Positions 57,955-64,000 of a stretch of DNA of 64,000 bases are shown here, in pieces. The stretch covers positions 1-64,000 of the forward strand of contig DATBIM010000090.1 in the NCBI GenBank assembly GCA_036556905.1. The letters are read 5' to 3'. The DNA is from 40CM-4-69-5 sp036556905 (GTDB lineage Bacteria; Methylomirabilota; Methylomirabilia; Rokubacteriales; CSP1-6). Position 1 is the stretch's first letter. Every line of letters begins with the position of its first letter. The notes under the pieces are model-generated. The model saw only the letters and a list, made by a program, of their open reading frames with translations. It ran no database searches and was not told the DNA's origin. The position numbers and the translations under genes are program-made.

Positions 57955-58878
57955 ATGAACCTGCTGCTGATCCTGGAGCAGGCCTTGAACGGCCTGCAGT
58001 ACGGCGTGACCCTCTTCCTCATGGCCGCCGGTCTCACGCTCGTGTTCGGCATCATGAATCTCGTCAACCTGGCCCACGGCTCCCTCTACATGGTGGGCGC
58101 CTATCTGGCCACGACCTTCTATCAGTGGACGGGCTGGTTTTTCGGCGGCGTGGTCCTGGCCCTGGCCGCGACGCTCCTGACCGGGATCGCCCTGGAGATG
58201 GTCGCGCTGAGGACCCTCTACGAGCGCGACCACCTCGACCAGGTGCTGGCCACCTTCGGACTCATCCTGTTCTTCAACGAGCTGATCGCGATTGGGTGGG
58301 GGCGGGCCGCGCTCTACACCGGCCTGCCGGCCTGGCTCGGTGGTCACGTGCCGGTGCTCCCCGGTGTGCGCTACCCCGTCTACCGCGCAGTGGTCATCGT
58401 GGTGGGTCTGGCGGTGGCGGCCCTGCTCTGGGCGCTGGTGGCGCGCACGCGCGTGGGGATGCTCATCCGCGCGGGCGCCAGTAACCGCACCATGGTGGCC
58501 GCGCTGGGGATCAATATCCGCCTGCTGTATACGCTGGTCTTCGGGATCGGCGCCGCCCTGGCCGGCCTGGCCGGACTCATGGCCGGGCCCATCTACGCGG
58601 TGCAACCCGGCATGGGCGAGGAGATCCTCATCCAGGTGTTCGTCGTCATCGTCATCGGGGGAATCGGCTCGATCCGCGGCGCCCTGGTGGGCGCCATCAT
58701 CGTGGGGATGGTCGACACGCTGGGCCGGGCATTCCTCAAGCCCACGCTGGCCACGTTCCTGTCACCGAGCGCCGCCGACAGCGCGGGCCCGGCGCTGGCC
58801 TCGATGCTCATCTATCTCCTGATGGCGGTGGTGCTCTTCGTGCGCCCCCAGGGGCTGTTCCCGGTCCGGGCCCGCTAA
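57955..58878 (+). CDS. livH: Branched-chain amino acid/amide ABC permease LivH-like
   Basis: 307 residues with eight or so membrane helices. MNLLLILEQALNGLQYGVTLFLMAAGLTLVFGIMNLVNLAHGSLYMVGAYL is a typical LivH start, and VVIVIGGIGSIRGALVGAIIVGMVDT is the coupling region. ATG 57955 is chosen over the GTG at 57949 because of the -10-like TATGCT 9 bases upstream. Confidence 0.93.
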   Translation: MNLLLILEQALNGLQYGVTLFLMAAGLTLVFGIMNLVNLAHGSLYMVGAYLATTFYQWTGWFFGGVVLALAATLLTGIALEMVALRTLYERDHLDQVLATFGLILFFNELIAIGWGRAALYTGLPAWLGGHVPVLPGVRYPVYRAVVIVVGLAVAALLWALVARTRVGMLIRAGASNRTMVAALGINIRLLYTLVFGIGAALAGLAGLMAGPIYAVQPGMGEEILIQVFVVIVIGGIGSIRGALVGAIIVGMVDTLGRAFLKPTLATFLSPSAADSAGPALASMLIYLLMAVVLFVRPQGLFPVRAR

Positions 58879-58880
58879 CC

Positions 58881-59825
58881 GTGACGCCGTCACGCCGCAC
58901 CGTGGCGCTGGTCGCCGGCGTCCTGGTCCTCGGGCTAGTCCCGGTGGCGGCCGCCCTGTTCAACCAGCCGTTCTACATCGACCTCTTCCGGCGCATCATG
59001 ATCTTCGCCATCGCCGCCCTGAGCCTGGACCTGATCCTCGGCTATGGCGGCATGGTCTCCTTCGGGCACGCCGCCTACCTCGGAATCGGCGGCTACGCCG
59101 TGGGGATCCTCACCCACCACGGGGTGCCGAACGGCTATCTGCAGTGGTCTCTGGCCATCCTGGCTTCGGCCCTGATCGCGCTGGTGATCGGCGCCATCTC
59201 CATCCGGACCAGTGGCGTGTACTTCATCATGATCACGCTGGCCTTCACCCAGATGCTCTACTACCTGGGCATCAGCATCGAGGAGTACGGGGGGGACGAC
59301 GGCATGCGGCTGGCCAGGCGCAGCCAGTTCCCCGGCGTCATCGATCTGTCTGACGCCACCGCGTTCTATTACCTGGTGCTCGGCATCCTGGTGCTGTTCC
59401 TGTTCTTGAGCCACCGGATCGTCAACGCGCGCTTCGGCATGGTCATCCGGGCGGCCCGTTCCAACGAGGCCCGCACGCTGGCCATCGGCTTCGCGCCGTA
59501 CCGCTACAAGCTGGCCGCGTTCGTGATCGCCGGGGCGATGGGAGGCGTGGCCGGCGCGCTGCTCGTCAATCACACCGAATACCTCACCCCCGAGTTCATG
59601 CACTGGACGCGCTCGGGCGAGATCATGTTCATGGTCATCCTCGGGGGCATGGGCACCCTGGTCGGTCCCCTCGTCGGCGCACTCGTGTTGCTGCTGCTCG
59701 AAGACGTGCTGTCGGCGTGGACGGTGCACTGGCAGATCATCCTGGGTCCCTTCCTGGTGCTGGTCGTGCTCTTCGGCAAGCGTGGCCTGGTGAGCCTGCT
59801 GCCCGGCGGCGCCGGACGTGGCTGA
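58881..59825 (+). CDS. livM: Branched-chain amino acid/amide ABC permease LivM-like
   Basis: 314 residues. Membrane permease: LSLDLILGYGGMVSFGHAAYLGIGGYAVGI, RSNEARTLAIGFAPYRYKLAAFVIAGAMGGVAGAL and MFMVILGGMGTLVGPLVGALVLLLLEDV. Start GTG at 58881, 2 bases after the livH stop. It overlaps livG by 8 bases. Confidence 0.94.
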   Translation: MTPSRRTVALVAGVLVLGLVPVAAALFNQPFYIDLFRRIMIFAIAALSLDLILGYGGMVSFGHAAYLGIGGYAVGILTHHGVPNGYLQWSLAILASALIALVIGAISIRTSGVYFIMITLAFTQMLYYLGISIEEYGGDDGMRLARRSQFPGVIDLSDATAFYYLVLGILVLFLFLSHRIVNARFGMVIRAARSNEARTLAIGFAPYRYKLAAFVIAGAMGGVAGALLVNHTEYLTPEFMHWTRSGEIMFMVILGGMGTLVGPLVGALVLLLLEDVLSAWTVHWQIILGPFLVLVVLFGKRGLVSLLPGGAGRG

Positions 59826-60573
59826 GCCCCTGCTCGAGATCCGCGGTGTGACCAAGCGCTTCGGCGGCCTCGTCGCCACCAACCATGTCGATCTCGACAT
59901 CGTGGAAGGGCAGACGCATGCGCTCATCGGGCCCAACGGTGCGGGCAAGACGACGCTGATCGGGCAGCTGGCGGGCGAGCTACGGCCCGATGCCGGGCGC
60001 ATCCGGTTCGGGGGCGAAGACATCACCGGGCTCTCGACCCCGGCCCGCTCGATCCGGGGCCTGGCGCGATCCTTTCAGATCACCAGCGTCTTCCGGGAGT
60101 TCACTGCGCTCGACAACGTGGCGCTGGCCGTGCAGGCTCATGCCGGCTCGAGCTTTCGCTTCTGGCGTCCGGCCGGGAGCGATCCCGCGCTGCGGACACC
60201 GGCGCTCGAGATCTTGCAGGCGGTGGGCCTCGGCCCGCGGGCCGACGTCAGCGCCGCCAGCCTGGCCCACGGCGAGCAGCGACAGCTGGAGATCGCCATG
60301 GTTCTGGCCACCCGGCCCCGGCTTCTGCTGCTCGATGAGCCCATGGCCGGCATGGGCGCCGAGGAGTCGCAGCGCATGATCGCGTTCCTGCGCGGGCTCA
60401 AGGGCCGCCACACGATCCTCCTGGTGGAGCACGACATGGACGCGGTGTTCGCGCTGGCCGATCGCATCTCGGTGATGGTCTATGGTCGACTCATCGCCAC
60501 GGGCGCGCCCGAGGACGTGCGCGCGAACCCCGACGTCCGCCAGGCCTACCTGGGCGAGGAGGAGAGCCCCTGA
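59818..60573 (+). CDS. livG: ABC transporter ATP-binding protein LivG-like
   Basis: 251 residues. Walker A GPNGAGKTT, Q-loop in ARSFQITSVFREFTALDNVALAV, the degenerate signature LAHGEQRQLEIAM, Walker B LLLDEPMAGMG and H-loop VEHDMDAVFALADRISVM are all typical of LivG. GTG at 59818 overlaps the livM stop; its own stop overlaps livF (TGATG). Confidence 0.96.
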   Translation: MAEPLLEIRGVTKRFGGLVATNHVDLDIVEGQTHALIGPNGAGKTTLIGQLAGELRPDAGRIRFGGEDITGLSTPARSIRGLARSFQITSVFREFTALDNVALAVQAHAGSSFRFWRPAGSDPALRTPALEILQAVGLGPRADVSAASLAHGEQRQLEIAMVLATRPRLLLLDEPMAGMGAEESQRMIAFLRGLKGRHTILLVEHDMDAVFALADRISVMVYGRLIATGAPEDVRANPDVRQAYLGEEESP

Positions 60574-61277
60574 TGCTGGCCGTCGCGGCGCTGGCGGCCG
60601 GCTACGGCGCCAGCCAGGTCCTCTTCGGCGTCAGCCTGACGGTCGGGGCCCGGGAGGTGGTGACGCTCCTGGGGCGCAACGGCATGGGCAAGACCACGAC
60701 GATCCGGGCCATCATGGGGCTCCTGCCGGCGTGGGCCGGCGAGATCCGGTTCCTGGGCCGGGCCGTTCACCGGCTGCCGGCTTATCGGGTGGCCCAGGCC
60801 GGCCTGGGCCTCGTACCCGAGGGCCGTCAGGTATTCCCGAATCTCACCGTGCGCGAGAATCTGATCTCGACGGCGGCCAACCGTCAGGGCCACCCGGATC
60901 CCTGGACGCTCGAAAAGGTCTTCGATCTATTCCCGCCCCTGGCGGGGCGGACCCGGCTCATGGCCGGCGCGCTCTCCGGTGGCGAGCAGCAGATGCTGGC
61001 CATCGGGCGCGCGCTGATGACGAACCCGCGCCTGCTCATTCTCGACGAGGCCACCGAGGGGCTGGCTCCGCTGGTGCGCGCCGAGATCTGGCGGTGCCTG
61101 GAGCGCCTGAAGGCCGCCGGCCAGTCCATCCTGCTCGTCGACAAGAACGTGCGGGCCCTGACCCGCGTGGCCGACACACACTACATCCTCGAGAAGGGGC
61201 GCATCGTGTGGACGGGGCCCTCGGCCGAGCTGGCGGCCCGGGAGGACATCCAGCACCGCTATCTGGGTTTAAGCTAA
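60573..61277 (+). CDS. livF: ABC transporter ATP-binding protein LivF-like
   Basis: 234 residues. Walker A GRNGMGKTT, the LivF-type LVPEGRQVFPNLTVRENL, signature LSGGEQQMLAIGRALM, Walker B LLILDEATEGLAP and the H-loop position LLVDKNVRAL (Lys instead of His). Completes the LivJHMGF set. Start shares one base with the livG stop. Confidence 0.96.
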   Translation: MLAVAALAAGYGASQVLFGVSLTVGAREVVTLLGRNGMGKTTTIRAIMGLLPAWAGEIRFLGRAVHRLPAYRVAQAGLGLVPEGRQVFPNLTVRENLISTAANRQGHPDPWTLEKVFDLFPPLAGRTRLMAGALSGGEQQMLAIGRALMTNPRLLILDEATEGLAPLVRAEIWRCLERLKAAGQSILLVDKNVRALTRVADTHYILEKGRIVWTGPSAELAAREDIQHRYLGLS

Positions 61278-61281
61278 CGGC

Positions 61282-62136
61282 ATGCCCTGGATCGATCCCG
61301 CCTTCCCCCGGACAGCGACCCCGAGCGACCTGGTCGGCCGCGTGCTGGGCCTCAACCCCGGGCTGATGACCGGGCCCGGCACCAACACCTATCTGGTGGG
61401 CCGGCGCGATCCCATCCTCATCGACACCGGCAGCGGAGTGCCCGACTGGGTCCCGCTGCTCGAGGGTTACCTGGGTACACGGGGCTGGCGATCGCCCTCC
61501 CGCGTGCTGCTCACGCATCGGCACCCCGATCATCTGGGTGGGGTTGGCCCGCTGCGCGAGCGCTTCCCGGGCCTGCCCGTCGCCAAGATGCGCCACCGCG
61601 ACAGCACGCTGCCCGAGCCGATCGATGATCTTCGCGACGGCGCCGTGGTGGAGGGTGACGGCGTGACCCTCATCGCCGTCCACACCCCTGGCCACGCCTC
61701 CGATCACCTCTGCTACTACCTGGTCGAGGAGCGGGCGGTGTTCACCGGAGACGTGGTGCTGGGCGGCTCGACGACGGTGATCCCGGCCGGCGACGGCGAC
61801 CTGCTCGACTACATGGCCTCGCTGCGGCGGCTGCAGGGCCTGGATGTGCGGCGCATCTACCCGGCCCACGGGCCGGTCATCGAGGACGGCCCCGGGCGGC
61901 TCGCCGAGTACATCGAGCACCGGCTCCTGCGCGAGCGCCAGATCCTCGAGACCCTGGGCGACGGTCCGGCCACCATCCCCGCGCTCGTCGCGCGCATCTA
62001 CGTGGATGTGGCGCCGGCGCTCCACGGCGCCGCCGCCATGTCGGTGGAGGCCCACCTGGGCAAGCTCGCGCGAGAGGGGCGCGTGCGCGAGCATCGCGCG
62101 GCCGACGCGCCCTCGCGGTGGGAGCTGACTCGGTAG
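61282..62136 (+). CDS. MBL-fold metallo-hydrolase (LACTB2-like)
   Basis: 284 residues. HxHxDH site in LLTHRHPDHLGGVGPL, HTPGHASDHLCYYL, FTGDVVLGG and PAHGPVIEDG form the dinuclear zinc site. The C-terminal ~60 residues (TIPALVARIYVDVAPALHGAAAMSVEAHLGKLAREGRV) are the LACTB2-type winged-helix tail; LACTB2 is an endoribonuclease, but bacterial members act on other esters too. 4 bases after livF, so part of the same operon. Confidence 0.92.
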   Translation: MPWIDPAFPRTATPSDLVGRVLGLNPGLMTGPGTNTYLVGRRDPILIDTGSGVPDWVPLLEGYLGTRGWRSPSRVLLTHRHPDHLGGVGPLRERFPGLPVAKMRHRDSTLPEPIDDLRDGAVVEGDGVTLIAVHTPGHASDHLCYYLVEERAVFTGDVVLGGSTTVIPAGDGDLLDYMASLRRLQGLDVRRIYPAHGPVIEDGPGRLAEYIEHRLLRERQILETLGDGPATIPALVARIYVDVAPALHGAAAMSVEAHLGKLAREGRVREHRAADAPSRWELTR

Positions 62137-62163
62137 CCGGCCCGGACGCCCTCGGGCTTGCGG

Positions 62164-62901
62164 CTACCGGCGGGCGGCCGCGACGAGGGCGCTGAAGAGA
62201 TTGCGGGCGGCCGGATCGTGCTCGACCAGGTCCTCCGGATGCCACTGCACACCGACCACGAATCCCCGAGCATCCGGCCCATCTACGGCTTCGATGACCC
62301 CGTCCGGTGCCCAGGCCACGTCCCGCAGGCCGCGGCCCAGACGATTGATGGCCTGGTGGTGAAAACTGTTCACCTGCAGCTCGGCCGCGCCCACGATCGC
62401 CCCCACCCGCGTGCGCTCCACCATAACCTTGACCGGATGAGTCGCCTCCTGGCGCGGCTCGCGTTGCACGTGTTCGATGACGCTCGCCGGGTACGCGTCG
62501 GGGATGTGCTGGTGCAAGGAGCCGCCGAGGGCGACGTTCAGGAGCTGCACGCCGCGACAGATGGCCAGCAGGGGGCGACCCTCGTGCAGGGCCCGTTCGG
62601 TCACCTCCAGCTCGAGGGAATCGCGGGCTTCCGACACCGCCTCGGTCCTGGCATGACGCGGCTCCCCGAATCGCTCCGGGGCGACGTCGCCGCCGCCGGT
62701 GAGGACGAGACCGTCCAGCCGCTCCCACAGGGCCTGCAGGGTTGGACCGTCGAGATACGGGGGCAGGAGCACGGGGACGCCCCCGGCGCGCTGCACGGCC
62801 AGGACGTACGCACGGTTCACGTGGGCGCGGTGCGGTCCGGGCCCCGGTTCGTCGTCCGGTGTGACCGAGGTAGTGAGGCCGATCAGGGGCCCGCGTGGCA
62901 T
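62164..62901 (-). CDS. Gamma-glutamyl-gamma-aminobutyrate hydrolase family (class I GATase, PuuD-like)
   Basis: 245 residues. Peptidase C26-type: LIGLTTSVT start, oxyanion LVLTGGGDVAPERFG, nucleophile Cys in AICRGVQLLNVALGGSLHQHI, and His-Glu in GVQWHPEDLVEH. It cuts gamma-glutamyl amides such as gamma-glutamyl-GABA. Start ATG at 62901, with TGCTAGGCT ending 6 bases upstream (leaderless layout). Divergent from gamma-glutamyltransferase. Confidence 0.93.
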   Translation of the reverse strand: MPRGPLIGLTTSVTPDDEPGPGPHRAHVNRAYVLAVQRAGGVPVLLPPYLDGPTLQALWERLDGLVLTGGGDVAPERFGEPRHARTEAVSEARDSLELEVTERALHEGRPLLAICRGVQLLNVALGGSLHQHIPDAYPASVIEHVQREPRQEATHPVKVMVERTRVGAIVGAAELQVNSFHHQAINRLGRGLRDVAWAPDGVIEAVDGPDARGFVVGVQWHPEDLVEHDPAARNLFSALVAAARR

Positions 62902-62907
62902 GAGGTC

Positions 62908-62916
62908 AGCCTAGCA
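62908..62916 (-). promoter_or_regulatory. Leaderless-type extended -10 for the PuuD-like gene
   Basis: Minus-strand TGCTAGGCT (62916-62908) ends 6 bases before the ATG at 62901. Confidence 0.35.
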
Positions 62917-62956
62917 CGACACCACAATCGGCCCGCCCTGGCTCCGCCGACCGAGG

Positions 62957-62962
62957 TATGAT
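62957..62962 (+). promoter_or_regulatory. Leaderless-type -10 for the gamma-glutamyltransferase gene
   Basis: TATGAT ends 9 bases before the ATG at 62972; no ribosome site between. Confidence 0.4.
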
Positions 62963-62971
62963 TAGCGGGCC

Positions 62972-64000
62972 ATGTCACTCGACTCCGCCTCCGCCCCGCG
63001 GTCGGCAGCACCCCACATGCCCACCCACACGGCGCAGGTGATCGGCCGGCGCTGGGCCGTTGCCGCTGGCCATCCGCTGGCGGCGGAGGCCGCCGCGCGG
63101 GTGTTGAGCGCGGGTGGCAATGCGATCGACGCCGGCGTCGCCGCCGGCCTCTGCCTGGGCGTCGTCCATCCCGACATGGTCTCGGTGGCCGGGGTGGCGC
63201 CCATCCTCGTGCACCTCGCGGGCAGCGGCCAGACCTGGCAGGTCGCCGGGGTCGGCCCGTACCCGCGTGCCTCCACCGTGGAGTACTTTCAGTCCCGGCA
63301 CGGGGGCCAGATCCCACCGGGCCTGCCCCGTACCGTGGTGCCGGCGGCGCCGGACGCCTGGTGCACGGCGCTGGAGCGTTGGGGCACGATGACGCTCGGC
63401 GAGGTGGCGGCCCCGGCAACGGAGCACGCGGAGCGAGGTTTCCCGGTCTCAGAGTTCTCCGCCTACCAGATGGCGTCGAACGCGGAGAAGTACCGCCGGT
63501 GGCCGACCTCGACAGCGCTCTATCTGAAAGACGGGCGCGCCTACCGGGCCGGTGAGGTGCTGGTCCAGCGGGAGCTGGGCGAGACGCTGGGCCGGATGGC
63601 AGCCGCCGAGCGCCGGGCGGGGGGCAGCCGCGCCCAGGGGATCCGGGCCGCGCGTGACGAGTTCTACCGCGGCGAGACCGCGCGGCTGATCGCCGAGTTC
63701 CATCGTCGCGAGGACGGGCCGCTGACCCTGAGCGATCTCGCCGAATTCGCCGTGGAGGTCGCCCCGGCCCTGCGGGGAACGTTCGAGACGTGGGAGGTGG
63801 CGACCTGCGGGTACTGGTGCCAGGGCCCCGTGCTGCTGCTGATGCTCAACATGCTCGAGGGCCTCGATCTCCGCTCCCTCGGCCACAACTCACCGGCGTA
63901 CCTGCACCGGATCATCGAGACGGTCAAGCTCGCCTTCGCCGACCGGAACGCGTACTTTGCCGACCCGAAGTTCGCGAAGATCCCCGATTTCCTGCTCAGC
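62972..64000 (+). CDS. Gamma-glutamyltransferase family protein (N-terminal part, cut by window edge)
   Basis: First 343 residues of an Ntn-hydrolase of the GGT family. WAVAAGHPLAAEAAARVLSAGGNAIDAGVAAGLCLGVVHPDMVSVAGVAPILVHL is the typical start; GLPRTVVPAAPDAW, EFYRGETARLIAEFHRREDGPLTLSDLAEF and HRIIETVKLAFADRNAYFADP follow. No signal peptide is visible, so it may be cytoplasmic. The autoprocessing threonine lies beyond the window. It transfers or hydrolyses gamma-glutamyl groups. The start ATG has TATGAT 9 bases upstream. Confidence 0.93.
   Translation, partial: MSLDSASAPRSAAPHMPTHTAQVIGRRWAVAAGHPLAAEAAARVLSAGGNAIDAGVAAGLCLGVVHPDMVSVAGVAPILVHLAGSGQTWQVAGVGPYPRASTVEYFQSRHGGQIPPGLPRTVVPAAPDAWCTALERWGTMTLGEVAAPATEHAERGFPVSEFSAYQMASNAEKYRRWPTSTALYLKDGRAYRAGEVLVQRELGETLGRMAAAERRAGGSRAQGIRAARDEFYRGETARLIAEFHRREDGPLTLSDLAEFAVEVAPALRGTFETWEVATCGYWCQGPVLLLMLNMLEGLDLRSLGHNSPAYLHRIIETVKLAFADRNAYFADPKFAKIPDFLLS

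Noticed and set aside
56593..58605. 670-codon minus-strand frame opposite the liv genes
   Set aside because: His/Asp/Gly-rich composition typical of an antisense frame in GC-rich coding DNA; the plus strand carries clear LivJ- and LivH-type proteins.
1..64000. tRNA, rRNA, CRISPR, insertion sequence or prophage
   Set aside because: No cloverleaf, spaced repeat array, transposase, integrase or phage structural gene was recognised on either strand.

Overview
The window is high-GC bacterial chromosome, about two-thirds G+C by eye, densely packed with roughly 70 protein genes. No rRNA, tRNA, CRISPR array, phage or insertion sequence was recognised. Gene content (many CaiB/BaiF CoA-transferases, luciferase-like LLM oxidoreductases, a DDN-type deazaflavin reductase, liv and phn ABC transporters, amidohydrolases) and heavy GTG use suggest an uncultured soil or subsurface lineage such as Candidatus Rokubacteria/Methylomirabilota. 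That placement is inference; no marker was searched.

Layout. 1-8515 (minus): one tight run ugd - UXS - GalE-like epimerase - Trm112-like protein - sugar nucleotidyltransferase - lepA - lepB - hemW, then hrcA (cut by the window edge) behind its own promoter. 8714-17430: cupin/amidohydrolase/SDR genes, a TPP enzyme with a DDN-like reductase, a 2-hydroxyacid dehydrogenase, an S51-peptidase-like protein fused to a CysRS-like tail, and hydrolases. 17616-23901 (minus): two Gfo/Idh/MocA oxidoreductases, a GT4 glycosyltransferase and a CbiMN-CbiQ-CbiO metal transporter. 23995-26728: LLM oxidoreductase, type II lumazine synthase and FAD oxidoreductase. 26725-34970: an acyl-CoA hub of three CaiB/BaiF transferases, a fused 3-oxoacid CoA-transferase and a MaoC hydratase, with an aldo/keto reductase, a TPR protein and an Asp/Glu-racemase-like protein. 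35155-39880: dienelactone hydrolase, DUF6295-like protein, SGNH hydrolase and an LLM pair.

39956-49857 (minus) is a complete C-P lyase operon in the order phnC-phnE-phnD-Zn ribbon-phnG-H-I-J-K-L-M-PhnZ-like HD protein-IMPase-family phosphatase. Most junctions are 1-4 base stop/start overlaps. It imports phosphonates, couples them to ribose and cleaves the C-P bond. phnN and phnP are not in the window; the two genes at the 3' end may stand in for them.

50045-64000: M20 amidohydrolase, two acyl-CoA dehydrogenases, arylsulfotransferase-like propeller, Nudix hydrolase, extradiol-dioxygenase-like protein, a liv-type branched-chain amino acid/amide ABC operon ending in an MBL-fold hydrolase, then a gamma-glutamyl hydrolase divergent from a gamma-glutamyltransferase that runs off the window.

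A recurring regulatory theme is a -10-like hexamer (mostly TAnnnT) ending 6-9 bases before a start codon with no Shine-Dalgarno sequence, seen at about ten genes. This implies frequent leaderless transcription. All functions are read from sequence motifs and family knowledge; no searches were run.
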